From positions 1 through 41,917 of the IMG/VR virus record IMGVR_UViG_3300013094_000110: a stretch of 41,917 nucleotides of DNA, one strand, 5' to 3'. The notes under the pieces are model-generated. The model was not told where the DNA came from, searched no databases, and was given only the letters and a program-made list of their open reading frames with translations. The DNA is from a virus. Shown here one piece after another: positions 28,032 to 37,628 of this stretch. Every line of letters begins with the position of its first letter. The stretch's first letter is position 1. The position numbers were made by a program, and so were the translations under genes.

Positions 28032-30695
28032 CTATTTGAGCCCGTACCCGTTGTTGTAGGCGCCGCCAATGCCGCCACCGCCGCCACCGCCGCCACCACC
28101 GCCGGTACCGGTGCTGGTGATGTAATAGGCCAGGATGGTGCTGCCGGACGCGATCGCCGGGCTGAATGTCACGGTGGTGCCGCTGATCGAATAATAGGAC
28201 GATGACAGGATCGAACCATTGACCACGATCACCAGGCTGGCGCCCGAAGGCACGCCGCTGGTCAAGGTAAACGTGCTGGTTGACGTTGTGGTGGTGGTCG
28301 ATCCGAGCGCGGTCAGACCCGAAGCGATATTGCCATTGGCCAGCGCGGTAATGTTGCACGCGGCCGAGACGGCAGATTGTCCCACCGAATTGTTGGCGAC
28401 CACGTAATAGGTATAGGTGGTGCCGGCCACGATTGCCGCGTCGGTATAGACCAGGCCAACGCCCTGATAGAGCAGCACGCAACTGGAAAACGCGGCGCCC
28501 GACCCTTCGCCCTTGTACAGCGAATAGGATATCACGCTGTCGTTGGTCGGGTTGGCCGCCCAGGACAACGCGTTATAGCCGAACAAGCTGGCCACGCCGG
28601 TCAAGCCGGTGGGAGTAGCCGGCACGCCCGATGGCCCGGTGCCAAACCCGGTACCGACCGGGGTATATTGGTATTCGACCACCGACGAAAGATCCTGCGC
28701 GCCATGGTCGAACAGGTTGAAGCTGGCCAGCTTCAAATAGATCGTCTGCCCGATGTACTGCTGCGGCAAGGTATAGGCGACCGAGGTACCGGTGTTGCCC
28801 AGCACGTCGATCAGGGTGAATTGCGCGCCGGCCGCGTGGGCGCCAGCCGTCGTGCCGTATTGGCCGCGTTCGAGATAGGTCAGGTTCGCGGTATAGGTGC
28901 CGGTGATCGCGGTGTTGCCGAACGCAAGCAATTCGCCATTGCTGGGCACCACCGAGGCACCGCCGGAGACAGTGGGCTGGGCAGCGATCAGGGCGAGCGT
29001 GCGCAAGGCAACCGCGTCGGCGTTGGTCACCGGCTGTGGTGTGGTGGCGCTTTGCGTCAGATCGACCGCCAAGGTGTCGGTCGTGTCGGGGTTGGCGCCG
29101 CCATAGGCCGGCAGCGAAGCCGTCAGCACGCCCTGCGGCGCTGGCGCGGTGATGGTACCGATCGGTACATAGGTGGTGCCGTCAAAGCTGATATTGACGG
29201 TGCAGCCACCCCAGTTGCCCGAACCGGATGCAGCAATGATGATCTTTGCGACGCCGCCGGTAAAGCTGGCCGGCGGTTCGAATATCGCCGGGGTGTTGAT
29301 GCTGGGCGCCGCGGCATAGATATTGGGAACTTGGCTGGCCGAAGCGGTGACCTGGCTTTGCGGCGGCACATAGGTGCCCACCGTTCCGGGAAATTCCTCT
29401 GCGGTGAATGACAACTGTCCTTTGTCATCTTCGCTGACCTCGGTCACTCGCACGCGCACGGTTTGACCGGTGTAATTCAGCGGGATTTGCAGCACGGTGC
29501 CGGGCAGGCACAGGATGAAATTCCAGTTGGTTTTGAACTGATAGGTGTTGCGGATATAGGCCGCTCGCTTGCCCACCAGCTGCGCGACGATCGCGCCGAC
29601 CTGGGGGTCGCAGATCTCGTTCGCGCTGATGCTGGTATTGTCGCGCAGCCCGAACTGATCGATCAGTTGATCGTCAACCCAGGGGATGGGGTTGTCGATG
29701 TAACCAAGCGTGCGGTCGCAGATGTTGACGCTGGTGCGGTTGTAGCAATCGGCCGGATCCTTGCGCGTGACTTTGACCGGCGGCTGACCCTTTTCGGCAA
29801 GCAGATCGGTGATCGCCAAGGTATAGGCGACATCGTTTTTTGGGGTGAACGTGACGCCGTTGCCGGTGATCGCCGCATCGGCCAACGGATAGAATTCCAA
29901 CTGAACGCCCGACCAGAAAATCCATGAATTGGTGATCTGGGCAAACCGGTTGAGAACATCAGTGCATTTTTCCTGCGTGTTGAGCAGCGGCGAAACGAAA
30001 ATGCCCTGCGCCCGGTTATAGGTGGCGTATTGCGCGATCGAGCCCAGATCAGCCGATTGCAGCAGCGCGCCATATTGCACGTTGGTCAATAGATCGGTGA
30101 TCACATCCGACATCAGCACATCGGTGGCGCTGGCCTGAGTGTGATACGTCGGGTTGATCCAGCCGGCGATGGTGCTGGTTCGGGTCCACGCGAACATCGA
30201 GGCGCGCACGCATTCGAAATCGTTTTGCGGGATCGTCGCGGATTCGCCCAGCGCCAGGTTGACCGCCCCCAGATAGGCGGTCTGGCTGTAATTCTGTTGC
30301 AGCGAAGGGTACTGGCTTTGCCAATAGGACCATGCGGCCTGCCCCAGCGTACCGGGGAAAAAAGTCATGTTCAGCGCGCTGAGCGTGGTGGTCGTGGTGG
30401 TCGAACCGTTTGCCCAGATGTTCTGGATCGAATCGACCGGGCCCTCGCACAACCCCAGCAGAACGTCGGCGGTATAGGTCTGTTGCTGTGCGCTTTTGCC
30501 GCCGCCTTTGCCCCCGCCTTTGCCATTGACCTGATGGCCCTGGAAATTGGCGAACGCCATCGCATTGGTGGCCAGCCGACGCGTGCCCCAAAACAGCGGC
30601 AGAGGCATGTTCCATTGCGACGTGCCAACATTCAGGCCCGAATATTCGATCGGGGTATTGGTCGGCGCAGTGGTGGAACCGAGCAGGCCGCTCAT
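28032..30695 (-). CDS. Tail tip hub protein with FN3 domain
   Basis: The start is the ATG at 30695 (ATGA overlap with the NlpC gene); the product has 887 residues. The N-terminal half holds PLPLFWGTRRLATNAMAFAN, DVLLGLCEGPVDSIQNIW and ATDVLMSDVITDLLTNVQYG, typical of the GTA gp15/phage tail_3 hub proteins that end the tail. Residues about 660-760 form a fibronectin type III-like domain (PATPTGLTGVASLFGYNALS, then YTYYVVANNSVGQSA). The last 40 residues end in a Gly run (GGGGGGGGGGGIGGAYN). It follows the NlpC/P60, DUF2163 and DUF2460 genes in the usual order. Confidence 0.85.
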   Translation of the reverse strand: MSGLLGSTTAPTNTPIEYSGLNVGTSQWNMPLPLFWGTRRLATNAMAFANFQGHQVNGKGGGKGGGKSAQQQTYTADVLLGLCEGPVDSIQNIWANGSTTTTTTLSALNMTFFPGTLGQAAWSYWQSQYPSLQQNYSQTAYLGAVNLALGESATIPQNDFECVRASMFAWTRTSTIAGWINPTYHTQASATDVLMSDVITDLLTNVQYGALLQSADLGSIAQYATYNRAQGIFVSPLLNTQEKCTDVLNRFAQITNSWIFWSGVQLEFYPLADAAITGNGVTFTPKNDVAYTLAITDLLAEKGQPPVKVTRKDPADCYNRTSVNICDRTLGYIDNPIPWVDDQLIDQFGLRDNTSISANEICDPQVGAIVAQLVGKRAAYIRNTYQFKTNWNFILCLPGTVLQIPLNYTGQTVRVRVTEVSEDDKGQLSFTAEEFPGTVGTYVPPQSQVTASASQVPNIYAAAPSINTPAIFEPPASFTGGVAKIIIAASGSGNWGGCTVNISFDGTTYVPIGTITAPAPQGVLTASLPAYGGANPDTTDTLAVDLTQSATTPQPVTNADAVALRTLALIAAQPTVSGGASVVPSNGELLAFGNTAITGTYTANLTYLERGQYGTTAGAHAAGAQFTLIDVLGNTGTSVAYTLPQQYIGQTIYLKLASFNLFDHGAQDLSSVVEYQYTPVGTGFGTGPSGVPATPTGLTGVASLFGYNALSWAANPTNDSVISYSLYKGEGSGAAFSSCVLLYQGVGLVYTDAAIVAGTTYTYYVVANNSVGQSAVSAACNITALANGNIASGLTALGSTTTTTSTSTFTLTSGVPSGASLVIVVNGSILSSSYYSISGTTVTFSPAIASGSTILAYYITSTGTGGGGGGGGGGGIGGAYNNGYGLK

Positions 30696-31231
30696 GCCTT
30701 CACGCTCCACAGATCAAAATAGCGCGTTGGGCGGGGCACGCCCAGCGCGGTCAGGAATTGACCTTCGTCGCGGCGGGTGCGCGCGACCATGCGATATCCC
30801 GACCAGGCGTGCACCATTTCGACGCTGTTCAGCATGATCGTGCCGTGCGCATAGGTGCGGTGAAATTTGACCACCGCGATATCGCCAGGGCGCGGGGCAT
30901 CGATCTCGTGCGCGCCCAGCCGATCGGTCAGGAATTCGATGAACAGTTCGCGATCATGATGGACGTGCCATTGCGGCGGATAGGGCCGGGGGTCGAACGG
31001 TGCGATCAACCCGGTATCGATGACGCAACGGGTCAGCAGCATGGCGCAATCGACCGCGCCGCCGGGCCCTTTGACATCGCCGCAGTTGGCGTAGGGCGTC
31101 CCGATCCATGACAGCGCCTCTGCCATCAGCGCGACGCGCGCCGCAGCCTCTTCCTCGCTGCGAAAAGTATAGGTTTCGTAGCCCCCCGGCGCGGGGACCA
31201 GCAGGGTTTCGCCCTGGCGGGTGATCTGCAT
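30692..31231 (-). CDS. NlpC/P60-type tail peptidase
   Basis: I place the start at the ATG at 31231 (CGGGGA five bases before), though a TTG at 31249 overlapping the upstream stop is possible; the product has 179 residues. It has LSWIGTPYANCGDVKGPGG with catalytic Cys62 in VDCAMLL, and His129 in RTYAHGTIML. This is the NlpC/P60 peptidoglycan hydrolase fold, here in its tail form (GTA gp14-like). It would cut the wall locally during DNA entry. It is coupled to the tail hub gene. Confidence 0.85.
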   Translation of the reverse strand: MQITRQGETLLVPAPGGYETYTFRSEEEAAARVALMAEALSWIGTPYANCGDVKGPGGAVDCAMLLTRCVIDTGLIAPFDPRPYPPQWHVHHDRELFIEFLTDRLGAHEIDAPRPGDIAVVKFHRTYAHGTIMLNSVEMVHAWSGYRMVARTRRDEGQFLTALGVPRPTRYFDLWSVKA

Positions 31232-31245
31232 CGGTTCCCCGATCG

Positions 31246-32172
31246 TCAATAAGCGGAAGCGGGCGGCGGAACGTCGCGAAAGCCGCGAAAATGGGCGGTG
31301 TTGGAATAGGCGGTGCAGCTTTGGCTGCTGCCCGAATTAAGCGTCTTGTCGCACCCTTGGAACGCGGTAAAACTGTTGCCTGCAACCGGCAGAAACGGCA
31401 GCGGATAGCCCAAGGTCAGCCCAGCGCTGGAAGCCGCAGCGATCGTGCGCCGTGATCCCGATGCCGGGCCATTGGTGATGACCAATGTGCCATTCTGATA
31501 GGCTGCGGCATTCGACGGCGCACTGGCCCATGGGATGAACGACGTGCTGGGCACGCCGCCCATGGTGAAACTGCTGGTGAAACTGGCCGCCGACAAGGAA
31601 CAGCCGGGATCACAAAACGCGTGGTTGCACGGCACCTGGTACAGGTTGCGCGGCACATATTGATCGAGATCGTTGATCTTGCCCTTGGCGGCGATCGTCG
31701 CGGTCACACCGTCAAGGTCGATGCCGGCGATCTTGCCACCGAACAGCGGGCCCACGCCCAACGTGTTCGGGTTGCAATCGACGCCCATCATGCATTCCTG
31801 CATCAGGAACGTTGCGCCATCGAGCAATCCGCTGTGGATCTGCAATTCCAGCGTGCCGCCACCGTCAAAGGCGGTGTTGAAACTGCTGATTTTCAGCGAC
31901 AGTTCGGGCACCTCCATCGTGTTGCTGACTTTCCACGATGGCTTTGACAGGAAAGCCGCTTTCGACTGAAAAACCGTGCCGGCATAGACCAGATCGGTAT
32001 CGAAATCGGTCCAGGTCAACGTGCCGCCGCCCACCAGCGTGATGGTATAGAGCTTTGCCCGATAGCGGATTGCCCGGGCGTTGATCGCGGCGACCAAGGG
32101 CGCGGGCCAATTGCGCAAAAATGCGTTGCTGTTGGCCGCCGCCGCGCCGTTCGTGGCAAATATCAGGAGCAT
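31246..32172 (-). CDS. DUF2163 / phage BR0599-family tail protein
   Basis: The 308-residue product has RYRAKLYTITLVGGGTLTWT, LEVPELSLKISS-like strands, FGGKIAGIDLDGVTATIAAK, and the Cys-rich core VPCNHAFCDPGCSLSAA with a later GCDKTLNSGSSQSC, ending HFRGFRDVPPPASAY. 'C-x-H-x-F-C-D-P-x-C' and the 'FRGFRDVPPP' end are hallmarks of DUF2163/BR0599, which corresponds to gp13 of the gene transfer agent and makes the tail base. The cysteines may bind an iron-sulfur cluster, as known for GTA gp13. Confidence 0.9.
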   Translation of the reverse strand: MLLIFATNGAAAANSNAFLRNWPAPLVAAINARAIRYRAKLYTITLVGGGTLTWTDFDTDLVYAGTVFQSKAAFLSKPSWKVSNTMEVPELSLKISSFNTAFDGGGTLELQIHSGLLDGATFLMQECMMGVDCNPNTLGVGPLFGGKIAGIDLDGVTATIAAKGKINDLDQYVPRNLYQVPCNHAFCDPGCSLSAASFTSSFTMGGVPSTSFIPWASAPSNAAAYQNGTLVITNGPASGSRRTIAAASSAGLTLGYPLPFLPVAGNSFTAFQGCDKTLNSGSSQSCTAYSNTAHFRGFRDVPPPASAY

Positions 32173-32190
32173 GGCGGATCATCCCCCTGA

Positions 32191-32853
32191 TCACGTACCA
32201 GGGCGGCAACTGGCGATCTGCACCTTGCCGATCTGCCACAGCCGGCCCATGAACTTTTCAAACACGCCGTTATCGTTCGGTAATCTGCAATAATACCAAT
32301 AGGCCATGTCGACCGCGATCGCGGTGCCAGCCGCCGGCGCAGTGGCGAACGTGATCGTGTTTGCCACCGGGTTGGCGGTGCTGATGGTATAGAGCGTCGG
32401 GTTGATCGGCGTGGACGATCCGCCCAGATAGACATTGATTGACGTGGTATCGACCTGGCCGACCGGTTCGGTGCCGAAAAAGCCATTGGCGCCGAACGTG
32501 CGCACCAGAGTAAACGTGGTGGTAGATCCGTCGCCGGTGCCGATTGATTGCTGCCAGACCTGCGAATCGTCGGGGTTGCGATAGAGAAACCGGTTCAGCG
32601 AACCGGCCATGGCGAGGTGAAACCCCTTCATGGTGCGGAATTCCAGCGCCGACAGCACATCCTGCCAATCCGGCCCGTCGCGCAGGAATTTGTAGGTCAA
32701 TTCGAACGTATGCAGCGGGTACTTGGCGATGCCAACGCTGACCGACGCGCCGTCAGCAGCGGTGGCGTTCTGATTGAAGAACTGCGAATCCCATTTCGAG
32801 CTGTAAGACAGCCCTTTCAACAGATCGCTGCCGGGATAGATGGGGAGCGTCAT
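32191..32853 (-). CDS. DUF2460 distal tail protein
   Basis: The start is the ATG at 32853; the 220-residue product begins with TLPIYPGSDLLKGLSYSSKW. It includes YKFLRDGPDWQDVLSALEFR, GSLNRFLYRNPDDSQV and GDGSTTTFTLVRTFG, then ends in FATAPAAGTAIAVDMAYWYY. This matches DUF2460, the GTA gp12 distal tail ring. It lies between the tape measure and DUF2163 genes. Confidence 0.9.
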   Translation of the reverse strand: MTLPIYPGSDLLKGLSYSSKWDSQFFNQNATAADGASVSVGIAKYPLHTFELTYKFLRDGPDWQDVLSALEFRTMKGFHLAMAGSLNRFLYRNPDDSQVWQQSIGTGDGSTTTFTLVRTFGANGFFGTEPVGQVDTTSINVYLGGSSTPINPTLYTISTANPVANTITFATAPAAGTAIAVDMAYWYYCRLPNDNGVFEKFMGRLWQIGKVQIASCRPGT

Positions 32854-32854
32854 G

Positions 32855-35806
32855 TCAGCGGAAAGCACCGTTGCGCGCTGCTCGCTTCAGCAGACTGGTG
32901 AAATCACCAAAGTTGCTTTCCAGCGCCTGCATCACCGATTTGGGATCGACGCCATTGGCATGAATGACTGGCGCGAAGTGGTTATGGGTGTCGCCGCCAG
33001 CCGCGCCGCCGGCCGAGCCGGCGCCACCAGCCATCCCGGCGCCGCGCGCGGCCAGATTGATCAGAGCGGAGTTATCGGCCTTTGGAATGATGCGCTCGCC
33101 CTCGTGGACTTGCGCGATCATGTCGTTGGGCACGATGTCGAGCCCTTTTTCGAACGCACCGAACGACATCGCGGATGCCGCCATCGAAGCGCCGAACGCG
33201 GGCGCAGTCATATCGATCGGCCAGGGTGCCGCTGCCATTGAAGCAACGCCGCCGGCGCCAGCGAGGCCGGCCAGCAACGCGACTTGTGCCTTGGTCGTTG
33301 CCATCATCGCAGCAGTCTGCGTCGCTCCGCCGGCCACTACTGCCGATGTTTGCGCGGCAGTGCTGGTGGTGGTTGTCGCCGTCTTGGCCGCCTCGCTTGC
33401 CGCGTGTGCAGCCTTCTGCGCGGCCAGTTCGGCGCGCTGTTCGGCGGTCATGAAAACGTGCTGAACAATCCAGTTGGTGACCAGCTTTTCAATCTGCTGT
33501 TCCGCCTCGCGGACCATTGACTGATAGATGCTTATGCCAAGGTTGCGCCACGATTCCTGGCCGCCGATCATCTTGCTGAACCCGGTAACCGTGGCATTGA
33601 CCGTCCCGCTGATATAGCTGGCATAGGTGTTTTGCAGGGCCTGCATGTCCTGAATGGACTGCATGCGCAATTGGGCATCGAGTTCCTGTTTGCGCGCGGC
33701 GTATTGCTGGTCCGCCTTGGCCTTGGCATCGAGCAGCGCCTGATATTTGCTTTGGTCGCCGTTATAGAGCGCGGCAGCCTTGTCGATATCGGCTTGCAGC
33801 CCCGCCGATTGCGAAGCGTAGAGCGTTTCGTTGTCGGCAATCTTCTGTTCGGTCAACTGGCGATGGATTTCAGCCAGTTGGCGCTGCGCAGCGATTTCGC
33901 CGAACGGGGTCGCGCCGGCATTGCCCTTGACCACCGCCTCAGCCGCGCGGGCATCGTCTTCGCGCGCCTTGGCCTGAGCATCGATGCGGATTTTCAGGTC
34001 ATCGTACAGCCGCTTGGTGTGTTCCTGCGCTTCGCGCAATTCGCGATCGTCGTGCTCGCGCTGGGCGGTTTCCAGTTCGCGGTGGGCGTCTTTGTAGGCG
34101 CGGCTTTGTTCGCCCTGAGTCGATTTGACATAGGAAAGCTTGGCCTGAATATCGGCTTGCTCTTTCGACCAATTGTCGCGAGCGGCGGCGATTTGTTCAT
34201 TGTAATCGGCGATCTTGGCGTCATAAGCCTGATGCGCCATCGTTTTGCTGAGTTCATAAATCTTGGTCTGGACTGCCAACCAATCCTTGGACCCCTTGGC
34301 GACCAGCGCCAGCTTTGATTGCCAGAACGCCAGTTCGTCGGCGGTGTTGTCCTTGAAAAAGTCTTTGCTGGCGATTTCCTGCGCGTGAAGCTGTTCGGTC
34401 CATTGCGCGACGATATCGTCATGAACTTTGGGCGCATGCGGGGTATCGGATTTTTGCGCTTGCGCACGCGCCGCGGCAGCCTCTGCTTCATACCGCGCAG
34501 CATTGGCGGGATCGGCCTTGACCGCTTTGGCCAGATCGTTGTTGATATCAGCGATCGCCTTTTTCAGCTTTTCGCCGCTGGTCTTGGATGCTTCGAACTT
34601 TTCAGCCAACCTGGCTGCGGCATCGACACCATCGCTTTGCGTGCGGGCTTGTTCGGCGCGCGAGGCGGCTGCGCGCTGTTCGCTCGCTTCGCGCTGTTGG
34701 ACCAACTGCAGCTGGCGTTCCAACCCGGCAATTTCCCGCGAAACCGCACCACCCTTGTTGGCGTTCGGGTCGCGCTTCATCAGCGCAATCCGCTGGTTCA
34801 AATCATCGATTTGATCCTGGTTGCTGTTGCGCCCCCATGCCTTCATCGAATCCCACGCGTCGGAAGCCGCTTTCGACAAAGAATGCCACGCCGATTCCAG
34901 ATACCCGAGGTTTTGCGGCGCCTGCTTGCCGAGGTAATTGTAAACGTTCTGGGCAAGCGCGTATTCGGCCTCTTCTTTGCGGCCTTGTTCTTCCAGTGTG
35001 CGGATATATTCAAACTGGGCCAGCGATAGCTGATGGTACTGATCGTTGTATTCCTGCGCGAACTTGGCCACGCCGGATTTCATTTTGTCGAACTCGTCGA
35101 TGAATTTGTCAGCAGATTGGCCGGTCAGTTGGCCCATGCGTACCGCGTCTTCGCCGACCAGCCGCATGGTGTCGCCGGAAAAATGACCCGATGCGACGAT
35201 CTTCATCAACGCTTCATTGGCCGCGCCGATACCGACATGCGCCCAGGTCGCCATGCTGCGCGACAGGTTCTGCAATTGCGATTCGGTTACCCCGGCATAG
35301 CCGTTGGTCGCCTCGATCGCGTTTTTGAATTTGGCCGCTTCCTGGCTGCCTTGTTCAGCGGCGACAGCAAACGCAACGAACGGCGCAGCCAAGGCGGCGA
35401 TGGCGCCGACCGTCATGATGACCGCAGGGGTCAGGACGCCCAGCCGACCCGCCAGAATTGTGGCACTGCCAGCCATGCGGTTGAAATTGCCGCGCGACAG
35501 TTCGCGACCCATCACCAGCAGCTCGCGCGTTACGCCGGCAGATCCGTGCATAGCGCCTTCGGCAGCGGGCCGCATTTTTGTCAATTCTTGGGTGATCGCC
35601 GCGTATTGGTTTTTGGCTTTGGCCGCCGCATCGCCGGCTTGCAACAATGAGGTTTGCAATTCGGTTGTCATGGCCGTGCCGCGCGCTTGCTTGGCCAGGT
35701 CGTTCAGCGCCTTGGTCGTGGCGGCCATATCGGCGCGCGCGATCGCCGATTTTGCGGTCAGATCGGCGACGTCAGCGGTGATCTGAACGGCAATGTTGTT
35801 GGCCAT
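32855..35806 (-). CDS. Tape measure protein
   Basis: This 983-residue protein is the longest of the tail genes. The N-terminus (ITADVADLTAKSAIARADMA) and a hydrophobic segment near 132-158 (IMTVGAIAALAAPFVAFAVA) are followed by a long alpha-helical body rich in Ala, Gln, Lys and Glu (residues 300-700). An Ala/Gly-rich C-terminus ends with TSLLKRAARNGAFR-type residues. Helical length of 983 residues at about 1.5 angstrom per residue predicts a tail around 145-150 nm. It follows the frameshifted chaperone genes, the usual order. Confidence 0.9.
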   Translation of the reverse strand: MANNIAVQITADVADLTAKSAIARADMAATTKALNDLAKQARGTAMTTELQTSLLQAGDAAAKAKNQYAAITQELTKMRPAAEGAMHGSAGVTRELLVMGRELSRGNFNRMAGSATILAGRLGVLTPAVIMTVGAIAALAAPFVAFAVAAEQGSQEAAKFKNAIEATNGYAGVTESQLQNLSRSMATWAHVGIGAANEALMKIVASGHFSGDTMRLVGEDAVRMGQLTGQSADKFIDEFDKMKSGVAKFAQEYNDQYHQLSLAQFEYIRTLEEQGRKEEAEYALAQNVYNYLGKQAPQNLGYLESAWHSLSKAASDAWDSMKAWGRNSNQDQIDDLNQRIALMKRDPNANKGGAVSREIAGLERQLQLVQQREASEQRAAASRAEQARTQSDGVDAAARLAEKFEASKTSGEKLKKAIADINNDLAKAVKADPANAARYEAEAAAARAQAQKSDTPHAPKVHDDIVAQWTEQLHAQEIASKDFFKDNTADELAFWQSKLALVAKGSKDWLAVQTKIYELSKTMAHQAYDAKIADYNEQIAAARDNWSKEQADIQAKLSYVKSTQGEQSRAYKDAHRELETAQREHDDRELREAQEHTKRLYDDLKIRIDAQAKAREDDARAAEAVVKGNAGATPFGEIAAQRQLAEIHRQLTEQKIADNETLYASQSAGLQADIDKAAALYNGDQSKYQALLDAKAKADQQYAARKQELDAQLRMQSIQDMQALQNTYASYISGTVNATVTGFSKMIGGQESWRNLGISIYQSMVREAEQQIEKLVTNWIVQHVFMTAEQRAELAAQKAAHAASEAAKTATTTTSTAAQTSAVVAGGATQTAAMMATTKAQVALLAGLAGAGGVASMAAAPWPIDMTAPAFGASMAASAMSFGAFEKGLDIVPNDMIAQVHEGERIIPKADNSALINLAARGAGMAGGAGSAGGAAGGDTHNHFAPVIHANGVDPKSVMQALESNFGDFTSLLKRAARNGAFR

Positions 35807-35812
35807 AGCCGT

Positions 35813-36480
35813 TTACTCCGTCACGTCCGGCAGATCGGAACGCCATTCTTCAGCTTCGAGCCCGGCGGCCGACGCGGACGCAGCAGGCGAAGGTTCATTT
35901 GGCGGCTCGTGTTTGAACCAGACGGCCCCCCAGTGGTCGATCGGGGGTAATTCCATCAATTCGCGGGCATAGATGTCGCGCCAATCCTGCATGGTGCAGT
36001 GATCGAGCCAGTATTCGGCAGGCTGGTGAAAATAGCGCACCAGCTTCGCCAAAATCCGATTGAAATCTATTTGCGGCGGCGTTTTTTTCGGGGTTCCGGC
36101 TCCCCGATCGATTCCCCCGGCTGTTGGTCCGGCTCTTTGCCTGCGCCATCCGGGGCCTCGACTGGAATCCACACCCCGGTCTGATAGCGCGCCGCATAAA
36201 ACGCCAACATCAGTTGCACCGAATTGATCGGCCAGGCATCGAACGTGGCTCGATCGAATTCGGCACCGGCAGCGCGGGTCAGGTACCAGGCGATATCGCA
36301 CAGATCAGCGAATTCCTGATCGTCAAACCGCAGTTTGCCTTGGTGCACCAGCCAACGCGTTTCGAGATCGGATTCGCTAAGGCGAGCGCACAGCGGATAG
36401 ACCTCTCGATTCCACCGGATGGGCAGCGGCGGAACACGAAAGGTTTCAAATCCCAGAGTGATATCGCGATGGGTGATCAT
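35813..36480 (-). CDS. Tail assembly chaperone fusion (GT type) by -1 frameshift
   Basis: The short upstream gene (36067-36480) ends after RKKRRRK. A second frame, open from there down to 35813, lacks a good start of its own. On the minus strand seven As (36088-36082) read CGA-AAA-AAA-C in the first frame. A -1 slip at A-AAA-AAA joins residue Lys133 to TPPQIDFNRILAKLVRYFHQ and gives a product of 222 residues ending LPDVTE. This is the lambda G/GT arrangement, and the position just before the tape measure gene fits. Confidence 0.8.
36067..36480 (-). CDS. Tail assembly chaperone (G type), unshifted product
   Basis: The 137-residue product starts at the ATG at 36480 (ATGA overlap with the gene before). 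It has TLGFETFRVPPLPIRWNREV, then ADLCDIAWYLTRAAGAEFDR and VQLMLAFYAARYQTGVWIPV. It ends with a charged, Pro-rich tail (EPEPRKKRRRK) that holds the slip site. Acting with its longer form it should coat the tape measure protein and bring in tail tube subunits. Confidence 0.75.
   Translation of the reverse strand: MITHRDITLGFETFRVPPLPIRWNREVYPLCARLSESDLETRWLVHQGKLRFDDQEFADLCDIAWYLTRAAGAEFDRATFDAWPINSVQLMLAFYAARYQTGVWIPVEAPDGAGKEPDQQPGESIGEPEPRKKRRRK
36082..36088 (-). promoter_or_regulatory. Slippery heptamer for -1 frameshift
   Basis: Seven consecutive As on the minus strand, in phase A-AAA-AAA with the upstream gene, form a strongly slippery site. The unshifted frame reaches TAG five codons later. 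The shifted frame continues for 89 residues. Confidence 0.75.
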
Positions 36481-36848
36481 GCAGCGTCCATCCGTTGTTT
36501 TGCTTCTTCCAGCATGCTGGGATGATCGATCGATTGGACCAGCAGCTTTGAAAGGATCAAGTCGGTGGACAGGTCGACATCACCGATCAGCGACAGCGTG
36601 CCCAACAGTGCGCGGCGGTGAAACCGGATTTCCGCCTGCGTCAGACAGGGAATTGGCGGTTGCCGGCGCAGGGTGCGGTTTTCCAAGATCTTGCGCGCGA
36701 CAAAGCCACGCGCCTGTTCGATTTCGATATCGGACAGGCGCATGTCTTCGCGGATGCGTTCGATCGGCACACCGTTGGCGATGTTCTGAAACACCAGCCG
36801 CCGCGCGCGACCCAGCGCGCGGCGTTCGTCGATGGTGCGGGCGATCAT
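36477..36848 (-). CDS. Hypothetical protein between tail tube and chaperone genes
   Basis: The 123-residue product is helical. It starts IARTIDERRALGRARRLVFQ, then holds an HTH-like segment (NIANGVPIERIREDMRLSDI) and EQARGFVARKILENRTLRRQ. It ends LLVQSIDHPSMLEEAKQRMD. Genes of similar size lie at this place in many siphophages of alphaproteobacteria, with no role assigned. It overlaps the chaperone gene by ATGA. Confidence 0.6.
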   Translation of the reverse strand: MIARTIDERRALGRARRLVFQNIANGVPIERIREDMRLSDIEIEQARGFVARKILENRTLRRQPPIPCLTQAEIRFHRRALLGTLSLIGDVDLSTDLILSKLLVQSIDHPSMLEEAKQRMDAA

Positions 36849-36866
36849 GCCGGATCAGGCCCCTGA

Positions 36867-37628
36867 TCAGTTCTGTTCGGCGAACGTGATGGTGCCCAGC
36901 GTGCCGCTGGCGTTCACCGCAGCGGTGTAATCGAGCGTCGACATGCCGAAGCCGCTCTTTTTGGCCGACAGCAGGCTGCTGCTGGACGCGATGCAGTTGT
37001 TGAGCACCACCATGTCCTGTTCGGTACCCCACGGGAACACGTGCACCGCTTCAAAGCTGGTCGACGGGCCCTGCACCTGGTTGGCCAGATTGACCGTCAC
37101 GCCCGATGCAGTGACCGAATAGGCGTAGGATACCTGCACGTTGGCATTGGCATCGAGCGCGGCAAATTTGTAGACGCCGGCCGCGACCGAATAGCTTTTG
37201 CCCGCGACCTCGCTGCCGCTGGCCACGCACGAATAGATCGCGCCGGTCGTGACATTGCGCACGCCCAGGTCAAACAGAAACGTGGCGGCATTGACGGCGG
37301 TATAAGTGTAGGGCGTGCTGGCCGGAACGGTGCCAGCTTCTTTGTCCGCTTCGGCATAGCTGCCGGTGGTGGCGCCATCGCCGCTGATGATGTTGGCCAG
37401 CACGCTGGCCACCGATTTGCCGTATTCGACTTTGCCGGTGATCGACGTTTCACCCTTGGCGGTCGCTTCGGCAAAGATGTTTTCGCCGAACAGTTCTTCC
37501 ACCTTGGATTTGATGTCGATCGACTGGCTCTGCGGGATCAGCAGGCGGGTTGGGGTCGGATTGGTGACATTCGGGATGGCGAAGGCGCGGCCAACGCCGA
37601 AAGTCGGTTTGCCATTCAGGACGGTCAT
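36867..37628 (-). CDS. Major tail tube protein with inserted surface domain
   Basis: The 253-residue product starts MTVLNGKPTFGVGRAFAIPN. It has the tail-tube features PTPTRLLIPQSQSIDIKSKV and EELFGENIFAEATAKGETSI before a mid insertion at about 99-171, and ends GFGMSTLDYTAAVNASGTLG. The insertion (TVPASTPYTYTAVNAATFLF, then GVYKFAALDANANVQVSYAY) is a beta domain also found in the connector protein at 39242-40159. The position between tail terminator and chaperone genes supports the role. Confidence 0.75.
   Translation of the reverse strand: MTVLNGKPTFGVGRAFAIPNVTNPTPTRLLIPQSQSIDIKSKVEELFGENIFAEATAKGETSITGKVEYGKSVASVLANIISGDGATTGSYAEADKEAGTVPASTPYTYTAVNAATFLFDLGVRNVTTGAIYSCVASGSEVAGKSYSVAAGVYKFAALDANANVQVSYAYSVTASGVTVNLANQVQGPSTSFEAVHVFPWGTEQDMVVLNNCIASSSSLLSAKKSGFGMSTLDYTAAVNASGTLGTITFAEQN

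Noticed and set aside
28377-29411. Long plus-strand ORF of 344 residues
   Set aside because: Antisense shadow of the tail hub gene; high-GC codon bias opens the opposite frames.
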